The notes under the pieces were generated by a model. The model worked only from the letters and a program-made list of their open reading frames with translations, was not told the origin of the DNA and did not search any database. From NCBI GenBank assembly GCA_017960705.1, contig JAGCYR010000082.1:1-7246 (forward strand): a DNA stretch of 7,246 nt. The letters are read 5' to 3'. Both the position numbers and the translations under genes were made by a program. This document shows positions 1 through 5,325 of this stretch, piece after piece (positions within the stretch are counted from its first letter, which is position 1; every line of letters begins with the position of its first letter). This stretch comes from Clostridia bacterium. GTDB taxonomy: Bacteria; Bacillota; Clostridia; Oscillospirales; CAG-272.

Positions 1-1
1 T

Positions 2-745
2 CTGTCCTACGAATCGTTCGGGGAAGAGGTCATGATCGTGATGTACGGCGACCATCTTCCGAGTATGGCGTTGAAACCGGAGGACTTCGCCACGGGCAAT
101 ATGTACCAGACCGATTACGTGATCTGGACGAATACGCCCGTCGAGCGGGAGGTCCGCGACGTCGCTTCCTACCAGCTCTCGGCGTACGCGCTCTCAAAGG
201 TCGGTATTTCGCGTGGGACCATCTTCCGTCTGCATCAGACCGAACTCGCCTCCGGGAAAGAGGACTACTCGGACGAACTCCGTCTTCTCGAATACGATCT
301 CGTTAACGGCAAGAAATACGCCTACGGCAAGACCGAGCGCTACGGGATCAAGGATATGCAGATGGGCGTAAACGAGATCAAGCTGACGTCGGTCTCGCCC
401 ATCGGGGAAAAGACCTTCGTCGCGACCGGCACGAACTTTACCGAATGGAGCGTCGTGTACCTGAACGGCAGAAAATGCAATACCACGTTCGTTTCCCCCG
501 TCCATCTGCGCGTGACCGGCAGGGAACTGAAGCCGGGCGACGTCGTTAACGTCGAGCAGGTCTCGGTCGACCGGGTACGGCTCGGCTCGTCCAATAGGAT
601 CGTGTTCCGCGCGTCTGACGCCCCGCCCCCGAAGACATGGGGGCAAAAGTACGGCTGGGTCATCCCGGTCGGCGCGGTCTCTCTGTTCAGCTTGATCGAA
701 CTGACCGTTGCGATCATCAAACGAAAGAAAAAACAAAAACTCTAA
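2..745 (+). CDS. LTA synthase family sulfatase, C-terminal part (5' truncated)
   Basis: The frame is open from base 2 (first codon CTG, then S-Y-E-S-F-G), so the start lies upstream; 247 residues remain. The motif VMYGDHLPS (nt 38-64) is the conserved C-terminal metal-binding motif of LtaS-type alkaline-phosphatase-superfamily enzymes; its Asp-His pair corresponds to the Mn-binding D475/H476 of S. aureus LtaS. These membrane enzymes transfer glycerol phosphate from phosphatidylglycerol to polymers outside the cell. After the end of the sulfatase fold comes a TIG/IPT-like beta domain (about nt 374-610; signature SVSP...GTNF...LNG), then a Pro-rich linker, a hydrophobic helix (about nt 656-718) and a basic tail RKKKQKL. 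That tail predicts a second membrane anchor with its C-terminus in the cytoplasm. Classical LtaS lacks this extension. Sulfatase membership is firm; the actual substrate (lipoteichoic acid or another phosphoglycerol polymer) cannot be read from this fragment. It ends with TAA and converges on spo0A. Confidence 0.85.
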   Translation: MSYESFGEEVMIVMYGDHLPSMALKPEDFATGNMYQTDYVIWTNTPVEREVRDVASYQLSAYALSKVGISRGTIFRLHQTELASGKEDYSDELRLLEYDLVNGKKYAYGKTERYGIKDMQMGVNEIKLTSVSPIGEKTFVATGTNFTEWSVVYLNGRKCNTTFVSPVHLRVTGRELKPGDVVNVEQVSVDRVRLGSSNRIVFRASDAPPPKTWGQKYGWVIPVGAVSLFSLIELTVAIIKRKKKQKL

Positions 746-755
746 AAAACAAATC

Positions 756-779
756 GGGGAGAGCGGATCCGCTCTCCCC
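756..779. terminator. Shared palindromic terminator between the sulfatase gene and spo0A
   Basis: This is a perfect 24-bp inverted repeat with arm GGGGAGAGCGGA, lying between the two convergent stop codons (745 and 785). On the minus strand the stem is followed by GATTTGTTTTTTAG, a good U-tract, so it is a convincing intrinsic terminator for spo0A. On the plus strand it is followed by only AAATATTAT, so termination of the sulfatase gene may be weaker. Confidence 0.8.
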
Positions 780-784
780 AAATA

Positions 785-1567
785 TTATCTGTAAAGCTTG
801 TATTTGAGACGAAGATGGTCGGCGATCATCGCGATAAACTCGGAGTTGGTCGGCTTTCCTCGGTTGTTCTGGACGGTATAGCCGAAATAGGAGTTTAAGG
901 TATCGACGTCCCCGCGGTCCCAAGCGACCTCGATGGCGTGACGGATTGCGCGTTCGACGCGGGAGGTCGTGGTCTGGTATTTCTTCGCGACGGTGGGGTA
1001 CAGGATCTTGGTCACCGAGTTGATGATCTCGTTGTCCGCGATGGTCAGCATGATCGCTGTACGCAGGTACTGATAACCCTTGATGTGCGCGGGAACGCCG
1101 ATCTGGTGAATGATCTTTGTGACCTGCGCCTCGATATCGGGGAGCGCGTCTGGACGAAGCTCGCCGCGTGTCTGCTCACCCCGGCGGGAGGAGACGAGGG
1201 AAGCGATATGGTCGATCAAACTCGCGTAATTGACCGGCTTGAGTAAGCACAGGTCTGCTCCCGCCGCCGTCGCGTCCATGAACGCCGCCGTATTCCCGAC
1301 GAGCGAAACGAGGATGGTCACGGGAGGACGTTCGGACGAGCCTGCATTCTCCTTTGCTTTCCGTATGAGCCCGATCCCGTCGAGCTTGGAGAGCCAGAGG
1401 TCGACGATAACCACGTCGGGGTGCGTGCGGCGGATCTTCTGGAGCGCTTCCTCTCCGTTCGCAGCTTCGTCGGGCAAGCGGTATCCCGAGCGGATCAGAG
1501 AGTCTCTGACTTGGCGTCTGAATTCGGCGCTTTCATCCGCAATGAGTACTTTAATGTCTTTTTCCAT
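785..1567 (-). CDS. spo0A: Sporulation master regulator Spo0A
   Basis: This is a 260-aa response regulator (B. subtilis Spo0A has 267). It activates or represses sporulation genes when phosphorylated. The N-terminal receiver domain (about 1-125) has acidic pocket D11/E12, phospho-acceptor D56 and conserved K110-P111. The C-terminal Spo0A DNA-binding domain (about 143-260) is diagnostic: GVPAHIKGY (157-165), SRVERAIRHAIEVAW (202-216) and GKPTNSEFIAM (237-247). Start choice: an upstream in-frame ATG would add nine residues (MIRKKEKEN), but AAAGGAG lies 9 nt before the ATG at 1567, and MEKDIKVLIAD matches the usual N-terminus. The receiver is somewhat divergent: S60 replaces the usual Pro after the phospho-Asp, S88 is at the switch Ser/Thr position, and C107 replaces the switch aromatic residue. 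It is transcribed divergently from pckA, not next to spoIVB, the common neighbour in Bacillus and many clostridia. Identity is certain. Confidence 0.98.
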   Translation of the reverse strand: MEKDIKVLIADESAEFRRQVRDSLIRSGYRLPDEAANGEEALQKIRRTHPDVVIVDLWLSKLDGIGLIRKAKENAGSSERPPVTILVSLVGNTAAFMDATAAGADLCLLKPVNYASLIDHIASLVSSRRGEQTRGELRPDALPDIEAQVTKIIHQIGVPAHIKGYQYLRTAIMLTIADNEIINSVTKILYPTVAKKYQTTTSRVERAIRHAIEVAWDRGDVDTLNSYFGYTVQNNRGKPTNSEFIAMIADHLRLKYKLYR

Positions 1568-1576
1568 ATTTTCTTT

Positions 1577-1583
1577 CTCCTTT
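1577..1583 (-). promoter_or_regulatory. Ribosome binding site deciding the spo0A start
   Basis: AAAGGAG reads on the minus strand 9 nt ahead of the ATG at 1567. The alternative ATG at 1594 lies upstream of this site, so the downstream start is preferred. Confidence 0.8.
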
Positions 1584-1618
1584 TTCCTGATCACCGATTT
1601 TCGGATTCGGCTGTAACT

Positions 1619-1647
1619 ATTCTACCATAATCTGCCAATTTATGCAA
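1619..1647 (-). promoter_or_regulatory. Sigma-A-type promoter of spo0A
   Basis: Reading the minus strand: -35 TTGCAT (1642-1647), exactly 17 nt spacer, -10 TAGAAT (1619-1624). TGG immediately precedes the -10, giving an extended -10 (TGn) element. Transcription would start near 1612, leaving a leader of about 45 nt with the AAAGGAG site. The -10 contains GAAT as in sigma-H promoters, but no sigma-H -35 (AGGA-type) sits at the proper distance. Confidence 0.65.
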
Positions 1648-1743
1648 GTGATAAAGTGGACAAACTTTTTGCGTCACCCTCTCACATTTTCAAAAATTGC
1701 TCCAAAGGTCTGTCGATTATGCTTGCGTTTCGTTATTTCCTTG

Positions 1744-1750
1744 TGCCGAA
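1744..1750 (+). promoter_or_regulatory. Possible Spo0A box
   Basis: TGCCGAA matches the 0A-box consensus TGNCGAA. Near-matches lie at 1711-1717 (TGTCGAT) and at 1781-1787 on the minus strand (GGTCGAA). A seven-base degenerate motif is expected by chance about once per 2 kb on two strands, so its location between spo0A and pckA is the main argument. It lies about 100 bp upstream of the spo0A promoter and 120 bp upstream of the pckA promoter. Confidence 0.25.
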
Positions 1751-1841
1751 AAACGCCGTCGTTTCTTGTGTTTTCGGGTTTTCGACCTTCCAATAATCCG
1801 TATCTTTTTCTCGATCGAACACGGTCGACTCCGTACGTGTG

Positions 1842-1858
1842 TTTTTTTAAAATTTTTT
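1842..1858 (+). promoter_or_regulatory. A/T tract resembling an UP element upstream of the pckA promoter
   Basis: An uninterrupted A/T run (T7-A4-T6) ends 11 bp before the pckA -35 hexamer, roughly where the RNA polymerase alpha subunit contacts DNA. It may strengthen the promoter or bend DNA. No experimental-type evidence is visible. Confidence 0.35.
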
Positions 1859-1869
1859 CTTTGTATCGG

Positions 1870-1898
1870 TTGCAATTCCGGTGCATTGATGATATAAT
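1870..1898 (+). promoter_or_regulatory. Sigma-A-type promoter of pckA
   Basis: -35 TTGCAA (1870-1875), 17 nt spacer, -10 TATAAT (1893-1898, a perfect consensus). A second TATAAT overlaps at 1898-1903. Transcription would start near 1905, giving a leader of about 55 nt that ends in AAAAGGAG before the ATG at 1961. Confidence 0.75.
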
Positions 1899-1942
1899 AT
1901 AATCGCAGTAAATTGGATTGCTGCTCAGCGTGTATTTTTTAT

Positions 1943-1950
1943 AAAAGGAG
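1943..1950 (+). promoter_or_regulatory. Ribosome binding site deciding the pckA start
   Basis: AAAAGGAG lies 10 nt before the ATG at 1961. The in-frame ATG at 1913 precedes this site and has no such sequence ahead of it. Confidence 0.8.
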
Positions 1951-1960
1951 AGCATATACC

Positions 1961-3733
1961 ATGTCCGCGACAATGACCCAAAACCGTTACGTCCTGAATT
2001 GGATCGACGAGATGGCGAAGATGACCCGTCCCGCCAAGATCGTCTGGATCGACGGGACCGAACAGCAAGCGGAGGAACTTCGGCGTGAAGCGTGTTCCAC
2101 CGGCGAGCTGACCAAGCTGAATCAGGAGCTTCTCCCCGGGTGCTATCTGCACAGAACCGCGATCAACGACGTCGCTCGTGTCGAGGGCCGCACCTTCATC
2201 TGCACCCGTACGAAGGAAGACGCCGGCAATATCAAAAACTGGATGGATCCGAAGGAGTGCTACGCACGGCTCTCCAAACTCTACGACGGAGCGATGGAGG
2301 GGAAGACCATGTACGTTATCCCGTACTCCATGGGCATCGTGGGTTCGGATTTCGCGAAATACGGGATCGAGCTGACCGATTCGATCTACGTCGTTCTGAA
2401 TATGCTGATCATGACCCGCGTGGGCAAGAACGTTCTTGACGCGCTGGGCGACGATCCCGGGTTCATCAAGGGTCTGCACGCCAAGGCGCAGCTCGACGAG
2501 GAGAACCGTTACATCTGCCATTTCCCCGAGGACAATACCATCTGGTCGGTCAACTCCGGCTACGGCGGAAACGTCCTGCTCGGCAAAAAGTGCTTTGCTC
2601 TCCGCATCGCCTCCTACCTCGGCAGAAAAGAGGGCTGGATGGCGGAACACATGCTGATCCTCGGCATCGAATATCCCGACGGCGAGATCAAATACGTCTG
2701 CGCCGCGTTCCCGTCCGCTTGCGGTAAGACCAACCTCGCGATGCTGATCCCGCCCGAGATCTACAAGAAGAAGGGATTCAAGGTCTGGACGGTCGGCGAC
2801 GATATCGCCTGGCTCCGGATCGGTAAGGACGGCCGTCTGTGGGCGGTCAACCCCGAAAACGGCTTCTTCGGCGTTGCGCCCGGAACCAACGACAAGTCCA
2901 ACCCCAACGCGCTTGCCACGACCAAAAAGAACACCATCTTCACCAACGTCGTCGAGAACCTCGACAACGAGACGGTCTGGTGGGAGGGTCTCGATAAGAA
3001 TCCTCCGAAGAACGCTCTCAACTGGAAGGGTGAGAAGTGGGACGCGACCGACGGCTCGAAGGGCGCGCATCCGAACTCCCGCTTTACCGCGATGGCGGTG
3101 AACTGTCCGTGTCTCTCCGATAAGTTCAACGATCCCGCGGGCGTTCCGATCTCCGCGATCGTCTTCGGCGGCAGACGCGCGAAGACCGCTCCGCTGGTCT
3201 ATCAGTCCACCTCGTGGCAGAACGGTACCTTCGTCGGCTCGATCATGGCGTCGGAGACCACCGCCGCCGCGTCGGGCGCCGTCGGCGTGGTTCGGCGCGA
3301 CCCGATGGCGATGCGTCCCTTCGTCGGCTACGATATGGGCGACTACTGGGGACACTGGCTCGATATGGGCAAGATGATCCCGAATCCTCCGAAGATCTTC
3401 CACGTCAACTGGTTCCGCACCGACGAGGAAGGGCATTTCATCTGGCCGGGCTACGGCGAGAATATGCGCGTCCTGATGTGGATCCTCGCCCGCTGCGAGG
3501 ACAAGGTCGACGCGAAGACGACCCCGATCGGTTTCGTTCCTTACGTCAAGGATCTCGATCTCGAGGGGCTTGACCTCGACGAGAAGGTGGTCGAAGGGCT
3601 GCTCGACGTCGACGCGAAACTGTGGCTTGAGGACGTCGCCGGCATCCGCGAGTTCTACGCTCAGGTCGGCAGCCGCGTTCCGAAGGAACTCTACGACGAG
3701 CTGAACGCCCTCGACGACCGTCTCAAAAAGTAA
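1961..3733 (+). CDS. pckA: Phosphoenolpyruvate carboxykinase, GTP-dependent
   Basis: This is a 590-aa cytosolic enzyme (EC 4.1.1.32) that interconverts oxaloacetate + GTP and phosphoenolpyruvate + GDP + CO2. It can serve gluconeogenesis or, in anaerobes, PEP carboxylation. The GTP class is shown by the P-loop FPSACGKTN (250-258) containing the reactive Cys254, the metal-binding GDDIAW (279-284), NWFR before the nucleotide-binding segment, and FIWPGYGENMR (493-503). The ATP-type PEPCK of Bacillus is an unrelated-looking sequence. Length agrees with the bacterial GTP-type family (about 590-620). Start choice: the open frame extends 16 codons further upstream, but AAAAGGAG at 1943-1950 with 10 nt spacing selects the ATG at 1961, and the upstream residues (MDCCSACIFYKRR) overlap the leader. 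It is monocistronic, with its own promoter and a strong terminator. The common symbol for this family is pckA or pckG. Confidence 0.97.
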   Translation: MSATMTQNRYVLNWIDEMAKMTRPAKIVWIDGTEQQAEELRREACSTGELTKLNQELLPGCYLHRTAINDVARVEGRTFICTRTKEDAGNIKNWMDPKECYARLSKLYDGAMEGKTMYVIPYSMGIVGSDFAKYGIELTDSIYVVLNMLIMTRVGKNVLDALGDDPGFIKGLHAKAQLDEENRYICHFPEDNTIWSVNSGYGGNVLLGKKCFALRIASYLGRKEGWMAEHMLILGIEYPDGEIKYVCAAFPSACGKTNLAMLIPPEIYKKKGFKVWTVGDDIAWLRIGKDGRLWAVNPENGFFGVAPGTNDKSNPNALATTKKNTIFTNVVENLDNETVWWEGLDKNPPKNALNWKGEKWDATDGSKGAHPNSRFTAMAVNCPCLSDKFNDPAGVPISAIVFGGRRAKTAPLVYQSTSWQNGTFVGSIMASETTAAASGAVGVVRRDPMAMRPFVGYDMGDYWGHWLDMGKMIPNPPKIFHVNWFRTDEEGHFIWPGYGENMRVLMWILARCEDKVDAKTTPIGFVPYVKDLDLEGLDLDEKVVEGLLDVDAKLWLEDVAGIREFYAQVGSRVPKELYDELNALDDRLKK

Positions 3734-3748
3734 TCAACAAAACCAAAT

Positions 3749-3780
3749 CCCCGGAACGAGCGTTCCGGGGTTTCATTATT
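3749..3780. terminator. Intrinsic terminator of pckA, probably bidirectional
   Basis: The stem CCCCGGAAC (3749-3757) pairs with GTTCCGGGG (3762-3770) around loop GAGC. On the plus strand it is followed by TTTCATTATT. On the minus strand the stem is followed by GATTTGGTTTTG, so the same hairpin can end the ylbJ-small gene transcript, whose last stop codon is at 3791. Confidence 0.85.
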
Positions 3781-3790
3781 GAAAAAAGGA

Positions 3791-4027
3791 TTAAAGGTCG
3801 CGCAGATCCTCGTTGAGAGGCTCCGAGGGCTTTTTCTTCATGGGCTTGTGCTTCAGAAGATCGTAGCGGAAGTGCTTGCAGGCGAAACCGCCCGAGCGCT
3901 CGGGCTTTTTGCGCTTGCGCATACATTTGACGAGCTGTTCATCGCCCTCCTGCGGCAAAGCGTATTCTCAGTAGATGCAGCAGTGCGTGTAATCGGGCTC
4001 CGCGTACTTTTTCTTTCCGAACGGCAT
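3791..4027 (-). CDS. Small four-Cys protein with an in-frame TGA at a Cys position (selenocysteine candidate or nonsense mutation)
   Basis: From the ATG at 4027 the frame reads 19 codons (MPFGKKKYAEPDYTHCCIY), then TGA at 3970-3968, then 58 open codons to TAA at 3791; total 78 residues if TGA is decoded. The C-terminal part contains KC (C35), then GGFACKHFRYDLLKHKP (C50 inside), then a Lys/Pro-rich tail. From general knowledge this resembles small clostridial proteins of unknown function with pattern CxYCEYA...C...C-x-x-F-x-Y-D-P-L-K-R-x-P. In those the position of the TGA is the second Cys of the CxxC pair, so the expected set would be C17, residue 20, C35 and C50, a zinc-ribbon-like spacing. 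GGTGG 6 nt before the ATG is a modest ribosome binding site. The gene starts 41 nt after ylbJ and is probably co-transcribed with it. TGA ends ylbJ and yqfC normally, so a global code change is excluded. Options are selenocysteine, a recent nonsense mutation (TGC/TGT to TGA) or a base error. Function unknown. Confidence 0.6.
3890..3910 (+). terminator. Possible second plus-strand terminator lying inside the small gene
   Basis: The perfect palindrome GCCCGAGCGCTCGGGC (3890-3905; 6-bp stem with loop GCGC) is followed directly by TTTTT on the plus strand. This has the form of an intrinsic terminator that could stop read-through from pckA. It lies antisense within the coding part of the small Cys-rich gene, where it encodes K-P-E-R-S-G, so it may be coincidental. 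Confidence 0.3.
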
Positions 4028-4068
4028 ATCTTTCCACCCCCATTTGATTCGATTGGACCAGACTCCCG

Positions 4069-4995
4069 TCACTTGGTCAAGCAAAGGATGAAAGACAGTA
4101 AGAAACCGATCAGAGCCGCTATGGTCTTGCCTGCGAGGAACCTGCGGATCCGGATCCCGGTACCCGACAGAGCCGCGATCGACTGACAAACGACGGAAAG
4201 ACCGGAGAAACAGACGGTAAAGGCGGCGAGGGGGATCGCGGGGATCGGGGAAGCAAGCCCCGCGGCTTTCAGAGCGCCGTTCCCGACCTCCAACAGAATA
4301 GAAACGATCACAGTCGGAAGACCATTACAAAGAAAACGGGAAAGAAGTGCCGAAAAAACCGAAATGAAACAAACGAACCCGGCGATCCGTACGCAGTTAT
4401 CCGACGCGCGGACGACAGCGGAAACGAAATCGGGGTTTCGGCGGGATTCGTGAACGGATCGTCGTTCCTTCTGGTACGCCCGCGGTCGGAAGAGCAGCCC
4501 GACGATGATTGACACGGGTATCTGCAAAAGATACAGCGTCCACCCGACCCGTACCGAGCCGAACGTCCCGAGCCCGACGCCCCCGACGAGAAAGGCGGGG
4601 CCTGTGTTGGTGACGAAGGTCAGCAGATATTCGCCCTCATCTTTTGACAGCCGCCCCGCGCGGACGTCGTTTGCGACGGTGATCGCTCCGACCGGGAATC
4701 CTGCAAGCAATCCCGCGATCCAGGCGACGGCGCCTCTCTCCGATACGCGGAAAAGACGAGAGAAGACCCGTCCGACCGTTTTTTCAATCACGGACGTGTC
4801 GCACGAGAAGAGAAGATCGGTCAGCACAAGCGAGGGGAAGATCGACGGGATCACTGCGCGGGCGGAGAGCAAAAGCCCGGAGCGCATCCCGTCCCCCGCA
4901 AGCTCGGGCATAAGAACGATCGAAAGAAACGCGGCGAGGATAAGGAAGAAGAGTGGTTTGTCGTTTACGCGTTTTGCCGTCTCGGTCCCCTTCAT
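4069..4995 (-). CDS. ylbJ: Sporulation integral membrane protein YlbJ
   Basis: This 308-aa polytopic membrane protein has Gate/nucleoside-recognition-type repeats. In B. subtilis YlbJ is a mother-cell (sigma-E) protein needed for heat-resistant spores. Visible features: a first hydrophobic helix (about 15-30), then AVIPSIFPSLVLTDLL (47-62), GLLAGFPVGA (95-104), NTGPAFLVGG (130-139) and, near the C-terminus, FSGLSVVCQ followed by a final hydrophobic helix. All fit the YlbJ pattern of P-S-x-F-P, G-F-P-x-G-A, N-x-x-G-P-A-F and F-S-G-L-S. Start choice: an ATG five codons upstream (5010) has no ribosome binding site, whereas GGGGAG lies 7 nt before the ATG at 4995. It is divergent from yqfC over 57 bp and 41 nt upstream of the small Cys-rich gene. 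It ends with TGA. SpmA/SpmB spore maturation proteins share the Gate domain but not this motif set. Confidence 0.88.
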   Translation of the reverse strand: MKGTETAKRVNDKPLFFLILAAFLSIVLMPELAGDGMRSGLLLSARAVIPSIFPSLVLTDLLFSCDTSVIEKTVGRVFSRLFRVSERGAVAWIAGLLAGFPVGAITVANDVRAGRLSKDEGEYLLTFVTNTGPAFLVGGVGLGTFGSVRVGWTLYLLQIPVSIIVGLLFRPRAYQKERRSVHESRRNPDFVSAVVRASDNCVRIAGFVCFISVFSALLSRFLCNGLPTVIVSILLEVGNGALKAAGLASPIPAIPLAAFTVCFSGLSVVCQSIAALSGTGIRIRRFLAGKTIAALIGFLLSFILCLTK

Positions 4996-5002
4996 GCGCC
5001 GT

Positions 5003-5008
5003 CTCCCC
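5003..5008 (-). promoter_or_regulatory. Ribosome binding site deciding the ylbJ start
   Basis: GGGGAG on the minus strand lies 7 nt before the ATG at 4995. It also falls inside the coding part of the longer alternative starting at 5010, which has no comparable site. Confidence 0.65.
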
Positions 5009-5052
5009 ATTTCATAGGATGTAGCGAATATTATGACGGGAGGCGTAAAAAG

Positions 5053-5325
5053 ATGAAGAATGCCTGCAAGGGGAACGGCGGTTTTCGCGTCGAATGGGAA
5101 TCGAAACGGAACGGGTCCGATACCCTCTATTTATACCGCGTAGAATCCTTTGGCGACTACGAAGCGAAATGCAAACGCTTTCGTACGGCGGGAGCGGTCG
5201 TGACGGTCTACGGGGAGGATCTCGCGGTTTTGACCTACCGTTCGGGGTGCGTCGAGGTGTGCGGACGGATCCTCGGCGTTTCAAGGGAACCTGTCAAGGG
5301 GGAGACGAACGGTGCGCGGGGTTGA
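5053..5325 (+). CDS. yqfC: Sporulation protein YqfC (YabP/YqfC family)
   Basis: This 90-aa protein is close to the usual YqfC length (about 93). After a basic N-terminus it is made of short beta strands in the family pattern: LYLYRVESFGDYEAK (26-40), then AVVTVYGEDLAVL and VEVCGRILGV; the recurring G-x-x-L-x-V and I-x-G-x-I elements are typical. In B. subtilis yqfC and yqfD belong to the sigma-E regulon and act in the mother cell during engulfment and envelope assembly; the biochemical role is unknown. GGGAGG lies 9 nt before the ATG. The gene overlaps yqfD by 14 bp, indicating translational coupling, and stands next to phoH as in most Firmicutes. Sequence similarity alone is modest because the protein is short; the position makes the call firm. 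Confidence 0.9.
   Translation: MKNACKGNGGFRVEWESKRNGSDTLYLYRVESFGDYEAKCKRFRTAGAVVTVYGEDLAVLTYRSGCVEVCGRILGVSREPVKGETNGARG
5298..5304 (+). promoter_or_regulatory. Ribosome binding site supporting a GTG start of yqfD
   Basis: GGGGGAG inside the end of yqfC lies 7 nt before GTG at 5312. The next in-frame start, ATG at 5330, has no Shine-Dalgarno sequence at a proper distance, so GTG is preferred. Confidence 0.65.

Larger units (their letters stand above)
1568..1960. other. AT-rich divergent intergenic region between spo0A and pckA
   Basis: This 393-bp stretch contains no convincing gene: the short ORFs in it lack ribosome binding sites and have compositions typical of AT-rich non-coding DNA. 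It holds one promoter for each flanking gene, an A/T tract upstream of the pckA promoter and a few Spo0A-box-like heptamers. No riboswitch fold or terminator was recognised. The middle (about 1660-1840) shows nothing beyond those boxes. Confidence 0.75.

Noticed and set aside
194..781. A 195-codon minus-strand frame over the sulfatase gene and the terminator
   Set aside because: It runs through the terminator hairpin, lacks a ribosome binding site and recognisable motifs, and is antisense to a well-supported gene.
1619..1660. Sigma-H promoter for spo0A
   Set aside because: The -10 includes GAAT, but the -35 position lacks the AGGA core. The sigma-A extended -10 reading is better.
1642..1973. 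Small open frames on both strands in the spo0A-pckA intergenic region
   Set aside because: No Shine-Dalgarno sequences, random-looking products rich in Phe/Arg/Ser/Lys, and overlap with the promoter elements.
1925..3436. A 503-codon open frame antisense to pckA
   Set aside because: Its composition (very rich in Arg, Asp, Val, Gly, with no family motif) is that of a shadow frame of a GC-rich gene. pckA is certain on the other strand.
3723..3926. A 67-codon minus-strand frame crossing the pckA terminator
   Set aside because: It is out of frame with the Cys-rich gene, passes through the terminator hairpin and has no ribosome site. The overlapping frame with the CKHFRYD signature is the plausible coding one.
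3791..3942. Independent translation start downstream of the TGA, using GGAGG near 3946-3950
   Set aside because: The ATG at 3942 is only 3 nt from GGAGG and in the wrong frame, giving a short meaningless peptide. The in-frame ATG at 3922 has no ribosome site.
3968..4189. Longer form of the small gene starting at 4189
   Set aside because: The extra 54 codons overlap the 3' end of ylbJ in another frame, and their product shows no family features. The ATG at 4027 follows the ylbJ stop and has a modest ribosome site.
4996..5052. Sigma-E promoters for ylbJ and yqfC
   Set aside because: Expected from Bacillus biology, and TCATAAT-like and AATATTAT-like strings are present. None gives a -35/-10 pair at the right spacing with a sensible leader, so no feature is called.
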